Origin: Eubacterium xylanophilum ATCC 35991 | GTDB taxonomy: Bacteria > Bacillota > Clostridia > Lachnospirales > Lachnospiraceae | Direction of reading: 5' to 3' | Length of the DNA: 38,508 nt | Assembly: GCF_000518685.1 (NCBI RefSeq) | Contig: NZ_KI912475.1 | Span: 1 to 38,508, forward strand | Shown: piece after piece, positions 1 to 8,056 of the stretch | How positions within the stretch are numbered: position 1 is the stretch's first letter | How the letters are laid out: every line of letters begins with the position of its first letter | Notes under the pieces: generated by a model | Databases searched by the model: none | What the model was told of the DNA's origin: nothing | Seen by the model: the letters and a program-made list of their open reading frames with translations, nothing else | Position numbers and translations under genes: made by a program

Positions 1-121
1 GATCTAGCGGATCGTAATCTGGGGGATTTATATTAATCGTTTCTGCATGGTTATCTCCAGGTGCTATAATTGAACATATTGTCATAATTGTTATTAAAAA
101 TATCAATATTAATCGTCTCAT
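1..121 (-). CDS. secreted protein, N-terminal fragment (runs off the window)
   Basis: An ATG at 119-121 opens a frame that stays open for 40 codons to the window edge. The product starts MRRLILIFLITIM, a basic start followed by a hydrophobic core. A likely signal-peptidase site lies after residue 26 (NHA|E), so the protein is probably exported. There is no clear lipobox. The ribosome site AGGTGG overlaps the stop codon of the upstream protease gene and the genes are only 9 bases apart, so they are probably co-transcribed. The mature part seen (about 14 residues, Pro/Asp/Asn-rich) is too short to assign a family. Confidence 0.6.
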   Translation of the reverse strand, partial: MRRLILIFLITIMTICSIIAPGDNHAETININPPDYDPLD

Positions 122-130
122 ATCATCCAC

Positions 131-1624
131 CTACTTTCCTATAAAGTGACATGTGGCAAAAGCATAATCTGTATAATTATACACTGAACAATAGTTTAGC
201 CATCTGTCCGCTTTATTATATTTGCTCTTTCCAAAACCATCAACTACCCTCAAGTATCCACTGAAATCAAAGTAATTGGTATCTCTCTGAAGCTCATTGT
301 ACTTGTACTCAGAATATCCAACCACTAATAATGCATGTCCAGATTTGGTATTTGAATAATAATAATCTACATCTCCAGTTTTGATTTCCATTATAAATGG
401 ATCCCCGCCATCTATTTCTCTTTTCAGGAAATCCCATTGCTTTATTGTAGCACTGTCACTTGGAGTATAATCTCCTTCTCTTTTGGTAAAGTCCGAATAA
501 TCCCAATACCATATTTGCGCATTCTTTACATTCCTTTTTCTAAGATAAGTATCTAATACTGATTGGACTCCACTTAGATTTTTCTCTTTGTTTCCTCCCA
601 AACCTTCATGTATCTCACATAGTGTTTTCATCGCACCAATCTCATTCTTAGGATTTACTAGATTTCCAAATCTTTTATGATCCCAATACATCAGCAGATT
701 AGAAGCTGCTACTGAAACGCAACAATGTAACATCGGCTGTCCCTTGTAACACAATAATTTTTCCGATGGTATATTAATCCATGGCACAAACAGAAAACTA
801 GGTACTTCTTTCCATTTGAATCTTACGTATCCACTCTCATAATCATTAGGATTAGTTAGGCCAGCATATCTATCTTTATCTCTATCATAATAATTCTTAT
901 CATCAAGTATCGTACTTCCCATATTAATATAATTCTTGCTATATGGTACCAAATTCAAAGCTTTCTGAAAGCCATATATATTTACATTATTATGATAACT
1001 CTGATTTTCGAGACCATCTAAGCTAGTATCAGACTTTTCCTTCTCAACCTTGTCCTCATATGCTTCCCATTGATTTTTACATATACTCTTAATCCGATTT
1101 TCCTCTAGCGATGTTTTATTCTCACTCAAACTATCTTTTTCCACTTTTTCATGCGTACTTATATCCTCTGCCACTTCAGAATAATCGGATGATTTAAAAT
1201 ATCCAAATTTACCATCATATACAATATACTCCCCTGGAGCAAGCTTAATATCTCTCCAGAAATCCCCATCCACTGAGTACTCTATTATCGGTGGGTGTTC
1301 CTCATTCGCTCCTACTATTACATACCCTTTCTTCTCATTTCCATTATAAATATCAATCTCATATGCTATAACTTCTTTGTCTGTGTTATACAATGGAGTT
1401 GCTTTCCCCGAATGCGTTAACGAGTTCCAGTCACAATCAAATTGTGATTGTTCCACTAGCTCCGTATGTACCTCAGCAATATCCTTAGCATCATCCTTAG
1501 TAATGGTTTCTGTAACTTCTGCTTGATCAGATAATACTTCTGCCTTTATGTGAAAAGAGTTTACATTAAGGCAAACAAAGGCCAACATAGTTCCCGTTGC
1601 AATCAATCTTCTTGTTTTTCTCAT
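131..1624 (-). CDS. secreted papain-fold cysteine protease, C10 (streptopain)-like
   Basis: A 497-residue exported protein with a signal peptide at about 1-30 (MRKTRRLIATGTMLAF). Residues about 75-150 resemble the Spi-type propeptide of C10 peptidases, with a KKGYVIVGANEEHPPIIEYS stretch. The catalytic domain is C-terminal: HCCVSVAASNLLMYW at about 300-314 matches the C10 cysteine motif (C302 the likely nucleophile), SGHALLVVGY supplies His430, and VVDGFG follows where the Asn/Asp region is expected. Family activity would be cleavage of extracellular or surface proteins. The start at 1624 is preferred because CGGAGA lies 6 bases upstream and it begins a good signal peptide; a TTG at 1660 would add 12 charged residues. 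The central 160-240 region is charged and low in complexity. C39-like or inactive relatives remain possible. Fold call fairly secure, substrate unknown. Confidence 0.65.
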   Translation of the reverse strand: MRKTRRLIATGTMLAFVCLNVNSFHIKAEVLSDQAEVTETITKDDAKDIAEVHTELVEQSQFDCDWNSLTHSGKATPLYNTDKEVIAYEIDIYNGNEKKGYVIVGANEEHPPIIEYSVDGDFWRDIKLAPGEYIVYDGKFGYFKSSDYSEVAEDISTHEKVEKDSLSENKTSLEENRIKSICKNQWEAYEDKVEKEKSDTSLDGLENQSYHNNVNIYGFQKALNLVPYSKNYINMGSTILDDKNYYDRDKDRYAGLTNPNDYESGYVRFKWKEVPSFLFVPWINIPSEKLLCYKGQPMLHCCVSVAASNLLMYWDHKRFGNLVNPKNEIGAMKTLCEIHEGLGGNKEKNLSGVQSVLDTYLRKRNVKNAQIWYWDYSDFTKREGDYTPSDSATIKQWDFLKREIDGGDPFIMEIKTGDVDYYYSNTKSGHALLVVGYSEYKYNELQRDTNYFDFSGYLRVVDGFGKSKYNKADRWLNYCSVYNYTDYAFATCHFIGK

Positions 1625-1686
1625 ATCAATTCTCCGTTTTCTTATTATTTCTGCCATCAAGAATCAAATCCTTCTCTAGCATTTTT

Positions 1687-1720
1687 ATTCTATCACATCT
1701 TCACTGCAAAAAACGGACAA
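1687..1720 (-). promoter_or_regulatory. proximal promoter of the cysteine protease with TTGTCC box
   Basis: On the minus strand TAGAAT (1692-1687) lies 22 bases downstream of TTGTCC (1720-1715), part of GTTGTCCGTTTTTTGC. The spacing is too long for a normal -35/-10 pair, which suggests an activator box rather than a -35. The same arrangement recurs exactly 60 bases upstream and again before the gene starting at 23061. Confidence 0.4.
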
Positions 1721-1746
1721 CTTTTGTTTAAAACACATTTTACATG

Positions 1747-1780
1747 AGTATAACATATGATTAAGGCAAAAAGTAGACAA
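1747..1780 (-). promoter_or_regulatory. distal promoter of the cysteine protease with TTGTCT box
   Basis: An extended -10, TGTTATACT, on the minus strand (TATACT 1752-1747) is preceded by TTGTCT (1780-1775) with a 22-base spacer, identical to the proximal copy. Both copies share TTGTCNNNTTTTTGC, 13 bases before the -10. The box also lies just upstream of the divergent fliB -35, so one bound regulator could affect both genes. Confidence 0.4.
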
Positions 1781-1788
1781 TGTAATTT

Positions 1789-1816
1789 TGTTTTTACTCA
1801 TTTACTGTGCTATAAT
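1789..1816 (+). promoter_or_regulatory. fliB promoter
   Basis: TTGTTT (1789-1794), a 16-base spacer, then extended -10 TGCTATAAT (TATAAT 1811-1816). Transcription would start near 1821-1823, giving a very short leader that begins at the GAGGTGA ribosome site (1824-1830). Confidence 0.55.
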
Positions 1817-1835
1817 ACAAACTGAGGTGAACCAT

Positions 1836-2846
1836 ATGTTAATTCGAAAACAATCTAATTACGATGAATTTCATTGTATTGCAGGCGAATGCCCCAAAAG
1901 TTGCTGTATTGGATGGCAGATTCCAATTGATGAGACCAGCCTTAATATGTATAAGAAAAACAAAGGAAAATTTTCCGACAAATTATCTTCCTGTATAGAT
2001 TTCAGTGCCGGCACATTCAAGCAAAATGCGGCACGTTGCGCTTTGTTAAACCGACGCGGACTTTGTGATTTACAGATTTCAGAGGGCGAAGCCGCTTTAT
2101 GCGACACCTGTAGAATATATCCGAGATATATTGGTGAATACTTAAATTTAAGAGAATATACACTCTCGCTATCTTGCCCTGAAGCCACACGCATGCTATT
2201 GAATAATGATTACGATTTCTCAATTCTAGAAAACGAAGACAATGTTCTAGATAATCCCGAAGAGTTTATCGATTTCGATAGGCAAATATTCGAACAAATT
2301 GATTATGCAAGATATATTATGCTTGAAATTGCAGCCAATCAGAATATTTCACTACAAGATAGGTTAGATGAAATCAGAAAAATTTCATTTATATCACAAA
2401 GAATATTCGATGGTACCGATGATAGCACCTGCGAAATCTACACCTTTGATTACAATTATATGATCAACAGTTTTGATACTTTACTTAAACTAGAAATATT
2501 AGAGAAATCGTGGCTAGAAACTATTAATTCTACCAAAGATTTTTGGATCAAGCACGATGCAACTTCACATGAATGGAAGGAAGCGATGTATCCAGACGTC
2601 AATGCTTCTTTTGCATTTGAGAAAATATTCAAACTTCTACTGTTCACTTATCTTGGAGGAGCCAGTTACGATGGACAGATATATGCTCGTACCATGATTG
2701 CTATTCAAAGCGTACGCTGGATAATGATGATTACACCTATCATAGGTGATTTGGAAACCTGTACTTATCTTTACTCAAGAGAAATTGAGCACTCCGATAA
2801 CAATATTAACACGCTTATATCTTATTTTGAGAAGGAGTTGGATTGA
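1836..2846 (+). CDS. fliB: flagellin lysine-N-methylase family protein (FliB-like)
   Basis: A 336-residue soluble protein. The N-terminal third is rich in paired cysteines (C14, C19, C23, C24, C53, C68, C77, C89, C92), including GECPKSCCIGW and CDTCRIYPRYIG. This is the pattern of the FliB / YkgJ-like CxxCxxCC family thought to bind a metal or Fe-S centre. FliB of enteric bacteria methylates lysines of flagellin; no flagellar gene lies nearby, so the target here is inferred from the family only. The start at 1836 is chosen because GAGGTGA sits 5 bases upstream; an earlier TTG at 1788 would begin upstream of the TATAAT element. It reads toward bioB, 92 bases downstream, but bioB has its own promoter. 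Confidence 0.75.
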   Translation: MLIRKQSNYDEFHCIAGECPKSCCIGWQIPIDETSLNMYKKNKGKFSDKLSSCIDFSAGTFKQNAARCALLNRRGLCDLQISEGEAALCDTCRIYPRYIGEYLNLREYTLSLSCPEATRMLLNNDYDFSILENEDNVLDNPEEFIDFDRQIFEQIDYARYIMLEIAANQNISLQDRLDEIRKISFISQRIFDGTDDSTCEIYTFDYNYMINSFDTLLKLEILEKSWLETINSTKDFWIKHDATSHEWKEAMYPDVNASFAFEKIFKLLLFTYLGGASYDGQIYARTMIAIQSVRWIMMITPIIGDLETCTYLYSREIEHSDNNINTLISYFEKELD

Positions 2847-2850
2847 TTTT

Positions 2851-2882
2851 TTGTCAACTTATTATTATAAATCGGTTGACAT
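2851..2882 (+). promoter_or_regulatory. BirA-type biotin operator
   Basis: Inverted arms TTGTCAACT (2851-2859) and GGTTGACAT (2874-2882) are separated by 14 bases. They match the TTGTTAACC-N14-16-GGTTAACAA layout of BirA operators in Firmicutes. The right arm contains the bioB -35 box, so holo-BirA binding would block RNA polymerase when biotin is plentiful. Its position directly before a biotin synthase supports the call. Confidence 0.85.
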
Positions 2883-2903
2883 TTTTCTCCGCCATGATAT
2901 AAT
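2876..2903 (+). promoter_or_regulatory. bioB promoter
   Basis: Consensus -35 TTGACA (2876-2881), a 16-base spacer and -10 TATAAT (2898-2903), extended by TGA directly before it. A near-perfect promoter whose -35 lies in the right arm of the BirA-like operator. Confidence 0.85.
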
Positions 2904-2938
2904 ATTCTGTAGAAAAACACAAAGGAGACGTCGTAATT

Positions 2939-3901
2939 ATGGATGTTATAAAGTTGGCTGATGAAATAATAAATGGAAGAAGACTTAGTCGAGAAGAAGA
3001 CCTCGATTTTCTCAAGACTTGTGATGTAAATATATTAAGCCAAGGTGCTGATAAGCTCAGAAAGCACTTTAATGGTGATAAAGTTGATATGTGTGCAATT
3101 ATTTCCGGAAAAAGTGGAAATTGCAGTGAAAACTGCAAGTTTTGTGCACAATCTGCTCACAACCATACAGGATGCGATATACATGAGATGCTTGATTATG
3201 AAGAAGTATGCGCCACAGCAAAAACATATGAGAATAATGGTGTTGATAGATTTGCAATTGTGAATTCCGGACACAGTCCAAAGGATTCTGATTTTGATAA
3301 GATTGTCAATATCTACGAAAAACTTAACAGTGAACTGAATATTTCACTCTGCTCATCTCTTGGCTTCCTAAGCGATGAACAATTCAAAAGACTATATGAA
3401 GCTGGTGTAAGAAGCTATCACAATAATATTGAGACGTCGAGAAACTACTTTTCAAAGATATGTACCAGCCATTCATTTGATGACAAAATAGCCAATATTA
3501 AGCGCGCTCAGAATGCCGGTTTTAACGTTTGTTCCGGTGGAATTATAGGCATGGGTGAGACAATGGATGACAGATTGGAAATGGCTTTTGATCTTGCTGA
3601 ACTTGGAATCAAATCCATTCCTATAAATGCTCTTATTCCTGTGTCGGGCACACCGATGGAAAAACTTGATACTCTCTCTGAAGATGAGATATTGCGAACC
3701 ATTGCATGTTTTAAATACATAAATCCGGAAAGCGACATAAGACTTGCTGCCGGACGAAAACTCATCTCTGACAATGGAAAAAAGGCTTTCAATGGTGGAA
3801 TAAGTTCTACTATTACAGGAAATATGCTGACAACAACCGGCTCTACTATCGAGAGTGATCGCCAGATGTTGAAAGCAATGAATAGATTGATCAAGAATTA
3901 A
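2939..3901 (+). CDS. bioB: biotin synthase
   Basis: A 320-residue radical SAM enzyme that converts dethiobiotin to biotin by sulfur insertion. The cluster motif CSENCKFC gives C62, C66 and C69 for the [4Fe-4S] centre. Downstream are the typical BioB segments SGGIIGMGET, YHNNIETS, PINALIPVSGTP and IRLAAGRK, the last carrying the arginine that helps bind the second Fe-S cluster. Length matches the family. The ATG at 2939 has AAAGGAG 12 bases upstream. It is a single-gene unit: no bioD or bioA is adjacent, so dethiobiotin comes from elsewhere. Its last 11 bases overlap the convergent radical SAM gene on the other strand. Confidence 0.95.
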   Translation: MDVIKLADEIINGRRLSREEDLDFLKTCDVNILSQGADKLRKHFNGDKVDMCAIISGKSGNCSENCKFCAQSAHNHTGCDIHEMLDYEEVCATAKTYENNGVDRFAIVNSGHSPKDSDFDKIVNIYEKLNSELNISLCSSLGFLSDEQFKRLYEAGVRSYHNNIETSRNYFSKICTSHSFDDKIANIKRAQNAGFNVCSGGIIGMGETMDDRLEMAFDLAELGIKSIPINALIPVSGTPMEKLDTLSEDEILRTIACFKYINPESDIRLAAGRKLISDNGKKAFNGGISSTITGNMLTTTGSTIESDRQMLKAMNRLIKN

Positions 3902-5651
3902 CCATTATTACCCGCGCTTCTCTCGTTAATGGGTTCTTCTTGGTATAGTCAAACAACACATATTGCTCAGATTCTGCAACATTATCATCTGAAGCATATA
4001 ACAAGGTATCCACATCCCAAACAGGATAGACAAAAGGCTCTAGATGGGTGATTCCAGCAAGTTGCCTTCCACTATACTTATCAAGTCCCGGCAGATATTG
4101 CCTGGACTTTTCTTCTTCACGGTAGAAGTCATGTCTGTATTTTTTATGTTCCTCGTCTAATAGCGATTTACAAAAATCCGGACGACTCTTGATATTCTCT
4201 CTGAGATAAATATCATATGTCAATAATTCTGCATATATTTCTCTGTTACTTTCATCATGCTCTACAGCAAAATTCAACAAAACTTCGTATCTATATGTTC
4301 TAGACGGACTGTTGGTAAAGTACCCATTACTCTCATAATAGTCTGCAAGTGCTTCATACATGGAAAATGGGGACTCAAAAGTTCTTACCAAAAACTCCAA
4401 TGTATTGACAAATTGGTTGCTATTATAATAGAGCTCAACCATTTCTTCTATTTTTTTTAATCGAATTACATCATCATAACTCAACCACTTGGTATAGAGC
4501 ACCTCATATGGCGGTTGCTTGGTATATGAAATCCCAAACTCTTCCGTCTTTTGCGCTATTGGGGCACCACTTAAAACCTTCAAAAAACCTAGTTGCAATT
4601 GATCCGGTTTCATGGCATAAACCCTGTCAAAAGATCTTCCAAAACTCTCATAATCCTCATAAGGCAGTCCTGCAATAAGATCTAGGTGTTGGTGAATGTT
4701 ATGGTTCTTCTTAATCGCAGAAACCACATGCTCCAATCTCTCCAAATCCATTTTACGATTAATTGCCTCTATCGTCTTCTCATTAGTAGACTGTACTCCT
4801 ATCTCCAATTGCACGTGGCCTGGGCGAAGCTCCTGCAACAGAGCAATTTCCTCATCCGATATGATATCGGCTGCAATCTCAAAGTGAAAATTAGTAATAC
4901 CATTGTCATGATCTCTAAGATACTTCCATATTTCCATAGCATGTTCGTGAACACAGTTAAATGTTCTGTCGACAAACTTGACCTGCTTGACATTATTCTC
5001 TAGGAAAAAATCAAGTTCCTTCTTTACGATATTTATATCTCTCAACCTCACTGTCTTATCAACAGAAGACAGACAGTAACTACACCTATACGGACATCCC
5101 CTGCTGCTTTCATAATAGATAATTCGATTTTTAAAAGGAGCAGTATCATGATACAAAAAAGGCAACTTGCTAAAATCCATCGCAGGTCTCGGCTTCGTAT
5201 ATCCACCGCGAAGGCACAATCCTGCGACAGAAGTCAATTCATCATGAGACAAATGTTCCGATCTCTGGTATTTCCCCAAGAGCTCATGAACTGTAACTTC
5301 TCCTTCACCGATGATAATACCCGTCACATTAGAAAATTGCTCCAATATCTCAGCTGCATTATATGTAACTTGTGGCCCGCCGAGCCATATATCGGTATTC
5401 GGTAATACTTTAGAAAGATTTGATAATAATTCGCATATCATATTCCAATTCCAGATATAACAAGAAAACCCGATGACATCAGGTTTTCTCTCATAAATAT
5501 GCGCGAGAATATCCTCTCCACGCTGATTAATTGTATATTCTGCAATCTCCATAATATCGGAATATTTTTCTTCTGAATATGCGTACAATGAATATATTGC
5601 AGGGTTTGAGTGAATGTATTTGGCATTCACTGCGACCAATAAAAACTTCAT
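3891..5651 (-). CDS. B12-binding radical SAM protein (DUF4080 type)
   Basis: A 586-residue cytoplasmic protein. Residues 1-130 look like a cobalamin-binding domain, with MKFLLVAVNAKYIHSNPAIY, WLGGPQVTYN and GIIIGEGEVT. The radical SAM core follows with RGCPYRCSYCLSS (C186, C190, C193), and the C-terminal 180 residues resemble the DUF4080 tail. Family members are thought to do B12- and SAM-dependent modification of unknown small molecules. The ATG at 5651 is chosen because AGAAGG lies 7 bases before it; a TTG at 5672 would cover that site. It is last in a minus-strand run after the DUF3592 gene (30-base gap). It converges on bioB with an 11-base overlap and no terminator between them. Confidence 0.8.
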   Translation of the reverse strand: MKFLLVAVNAKYIHSNPAIYSLYAYSEEKYSDIMEIAEYTINQRGEDILAHIYERKPDVIGFSCYIWNWNMICELLSNLSKVLPNTDIWLGGPQVTYNAAEILEQFSNVTGIIIGEGEVTVHELLGKYQRSEHLSHDELTSVAGLCLRGGYTKPRPAMDFSKLPFLYHDTAPFKNRIIYYESSRGCPYRCSYCLSSVDKTVRLRDINIVKKELDFFLENNVKQVKFVDRTFNCVHEHAMEIWKYLRDHDNGITNFHFEIAADIISDEEIALLQELRPGHVQLEIGVQSTNEKTIEAINRKMDLERLEHVVSAIKKNHNIHQHLDLIAGLPYEDYESFGRSFDRVYAMKPDQLQLGFLKVLSGAPIAQKTEEFGISYTKQPPYEVLYTKWLSYDDVIRLKKIEEMVELYYNSNQFVNTLEFLVRTFESPFSMYEALADYYESNGYFTNSPSRTYRYEVLLNFAVEHDESNREIYAELLTYDIYLRENIKSRPDFCKSLLDEEHKKYRHDFYREEEKSRQYLPGLDKYSGRQLAGITHLEPFVYPVWDVDTLLYASDDNVAESEQYVLFDYTKKNPLTREARVIMVNS

Positions 5652-5681
5652 ATTACAACCTTCTTTATTCAATACTATTTT

Positions 5682-6083
5682 CTATTCCATACCCCCAGTG
5701 ACCACTTGACCAATAATTACTATCACACCAAGTATGAGGCAAGCTACTCCCCAACCAAAATTTGATTTGAAAGATTTTCCCTTTACCGCAAAATCCTCTG
5801 GATTATCTGAATTATATGTGATTACTACCTCATCACCGATTGCATTTTTTTTCTTAAATTTTGAAGAATAATCAACTTTTTTCACAATCTTTTTCCCGCC
5901 ACCATAGTACTCTACAATGGGGTAATACTGCGTTCTTCCCCTACTTACGCTCTTCTCCAAATCCACTATTCTGCCTGTCACTTCTTCCTTAAACTTAGTC
6001 AACGAATAGAAAGCTCTCCAAATCAAATATATGCCTGCGCATATCATCCCGATTCCGATGAGCCATGTAATTATAGTTTCCAT
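5682..6083 (-). CDS. DUF3592 family membrane protein
   Basis: 133 residues with one transmembrane helix at each end (about 5-27 and 107-127) around a soluble domain of about 75 residues. The middle has the RGRTQYYPIVEY and GDEVVITYNSDNPED patterns typical of DUF3592, a small beta-rich domain of unknown function. The start has AAGGAG well placed. Only 9 bases separate it from truA upstream, so it is probably translated from the same transcript. No specific role can be read from it. Confidence 0.75.
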   Translation of the reverse strand: METIITWLIGIGMICAGIYLIWRAFYSLTKFKEEVTGRIVDLEKSVSRGRTQYYPIVEYYGGGKKIVKKVDYSSKFKKKNAIGDEVVITYNSDNPEDFAVKGKSFKSNFGWGVACLILGVIVIIGQVVTGGME

Positions 6084-6092
6084 CTTTTCTCC

Positions 6093-6857
6093 TTAAATAT
6101 ACGTTATTGCCTCTAAGAATAAACCTTTGGCCGGTGCTGTCTCACCTGCTTTTGATCTATCTCTGGCTTGAAGTGCCTTTTCCACACTATCTACTTTTCT
6201 GCGTCCCATTCCAACTTCGATTAACGTTCCGGCGATGATTCGAACCATGTTATACAAAAATCCATTCCCGGTAATACGAATACAAATATCTCTATCATAC
6301 TCCGTATCGTCGCCATATAGGCTATTTTCAGATATATCTATCGAATAAATAGTCCGCACCTTTTTCTTCACTTGGCTTCCGGCAGCACAAAAGGTTGTAA
6401 AATCGTGCTCTCCGATGAGGCATGACGAAGCAGCTCTCATCTTATCTATATCTAATTTCCCATAGATATGATGACCATATCTACTCATGGTGGGAAGCGG
6501 TATATCCGTATTTAATATATGATACTGATAAGTTTTCTCACTCTCCGCATATCTTGGATGAAAGTCAGCTTCCACCTCTTCTGACTCCATAATCCTGATA
6601 TCTTCGGGGAGCTTAGAATTGAGAGATGCAGCAAATTTTTCTGATGGAATAGTGGATTCAGTATCAAACACAGCCACATTTCCATATGCATGAACTCCCG
6701 CATCTGTCCTCGATGCCCCGATAATATCAATATCTTCGTGTGTCAGTTCTTTTAATGCATCTTCAATTATTCCCTCTATCGCCACTGCATTGTCCTGTCT
6801 TTGCCAGCCGGCATATGAAGTTCCATCATATGCAATAAGCAATAATATTCTTCTCAT
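6093..6857 (-). CDS. truA: tRNA pseudouridine(38-40) synthase
   Basis: A 254-residue enzyme that isomerises uridine to pseudouridine at positions 38-40 of the tRNA anticodon stem. It shows the family start LLLIAYDGTSYAGWQRQ, the catalytic motif GASRTDAGVHA with Asp52 as nucleophile, and the C-terminal GNGFLYNMVRIIAGTLIEVG. Length is typical. The ATG follows GAGGAAG. It lies 20 bases after the rhodanese-TtcA gene, which also probably acts on tRNA, so the two form a tRNA-modification pair. Confidence 0.95.
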   Translation of the reverse strand: MRRILLLIAYDGTSYAGWQRQDNAVAIEGIIEDALKELTHEDIDIIGASRTDAGVHAYGNVAVFDTESTIPSEKFAASLNSKLPEDIRIMESEEVEADFHPRYAESEKTYQYHILNTDIPLPTMSRYGHHIYGKLDIDKMRAASSCLIGEHDFTTFCAAGSQVKKKVRTIYSIDISENSLYGDDTEYDRDICIRITGNGFLYNMVRIIAGTLIEVGMGRRKVDSVEKALQARDRSKAGETAPAKGLFLEAITYI

Positions 6858-6877
6858 CTACTCTTCCTCATCTGCTA

Positions 6878-8023
6878 TTAATACTCATCTAAAAAGTGAT
6901 GTCTAACACCATCTTTTTTGTATGCAATTAACGTGTCAAGATGTACATTCTCAACACTCTTAAATATGTGGGCTTCCACATATGGATTAGTCTTTTTTAG
7001 TTCCGCTATGAGTTTCTTGGTCTCCAATCTCTTAGAAGAAGTAGTACCATCTTCATGGCATGTTGAGCATGTCTCTGTGAAGTGGCATGCACATTGGAGA
7101 AAATGTAAATCATTGTAATCTCTCCAGGCACAAATATCCTTTTCTCTAACAAGATAAAGTGGACGAATCAGCTCCATCCCCTCAAAGTTAGTGCTGTGTA
7201 GCTTGGGCATCATAGTCTGAATCTGGCCACTGTGTAGCATTCCCATAAGAATTGTCTCGATAACATCATCATAATGATGTCCCAATGCAATCTTATTGCA
7301 CCCCAACTCCTTAGCTCTACTATAAAGATATCCCCTTCTCATTCGCGCGCATACATAACATGGACTCTTCTCTATCGTATCTACTGCATCAAAAATAGTG
7401 CTTTCAAATACTTTGATAGGTATTCCAAGAGCTTTTGCATTACTCTCAATCAGGGCTCTGTTTTCGTCATTATATCCCGGATCCATCACAAGAAATGTCA
7501 GATCAAAGTTACACTGCCTATGTCTCTTAATTTCCTGAAAAAGCTTCGCCATAAGCATCGAATCCTTGCCACCGGATATACATACTGCGATATGGTCGCC
7601 TTCTTCAATTAGCTTATATGTCTTACATGCCTTGGCAAAAGGAGTAAACAGCTGCTTGTGAAACTTTTTTCTTATGCTCACTTCCGCCTTTTCCTGCTTT
7701 TCCTTGGCATTTTCTTCGTCTGACATTACTGCTCTGACATATCCAATATATCCGCCTTCTAGACTATAGTACTCTCTTCCGGCCGGAAGATTATCCTCTT
7801 CAATCTCCCTTGTCTTTCTTCCAACTTCGCAATAAAATACAATTTTAGTTCCCTCAGGTATCCTTGCAAATCTTGCCTCAAGCTCTTCCCTACCGGATTC
7901 AATATTAATTGCTTCCGAGCCCGGAATTTTGCCATATGCCCTGAGCCCCTCATCTCTTATATCAACTAACATATATTCGCTCTCTGGCATTGCTTTAACT
8001 TCTTTGTAACTGATTTCTTGCAT
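6878..8023 (-). CDS. rhodanese domain fused to a TtcA-family tRNA thiolation ATPase
   Basis: 381 residues in two parts. Residues 1-100 are a rhodanese-like domain with YCEVGRKTRE, where Cys65 would carry the persulfide. Residues 120-381 are an N-type ATP pyrophosphatase of the TtcA/TilS group: CISGGKDSM (PP-loop, 150-155), CYVCARMRRGYLY (C222, C225) and GHHYDDVIETIL. The tail has five close cysteines (CACHFTETCSTC, 311-322), which could bind metal or Fe-S. The likely role is to take sulfur from a cysteine desulfurase and pass it to a tRNA base such as C32, but the RNA target is not certain. The ribosome site before 8023 is weak, so translational coupling to the upstream HD-GYP gene (33-base gap) is possible. 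Confidence 0.8.
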   Translation of the reverse strand: MQEISYKEVKAMPESEYMLVDIRDEGLRAYGKIPGSEAINIESGREELEARFARIPEGTKIVFYCEVGRKTREIEEDNLPAGREYYSLEGGYIGYVRAVMSDEENAKEKQEKAEVSIRKKFHKQLFTPFAKACKTYKLIEEGDHIAVCISGGKDSMLMAKLFQEIKRHRQCNFDLTFLVMDPGYNDENRALIESNAKALGIPIKVFESTIFDAVDTIEKSPCYVCARMRRGYLYSRAKELGCNKIALGHHYDDVIETILMGMLHSGQIQTMMPKLHSTNFEGMELIRPLYLVREKDICAWRDYNDLHFLQCACHFTETCSTCHEDGTTSSKRLETKKLIAELKKTNPYVEAHIFKSVENVHLDTLIAYKKDGVRHHFLDEY

Positions 8024-8056
8024 TACTCAAACCATCTTTCGTTCATTTTCTTCTCT

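Noticed and set aside
1660-1660. TTG start for the cysteine protease
   Set aside because: It would place 12 mostly charged residues before the signal peptide, while the ATG at 1624 has a well-spaced GGAGA.
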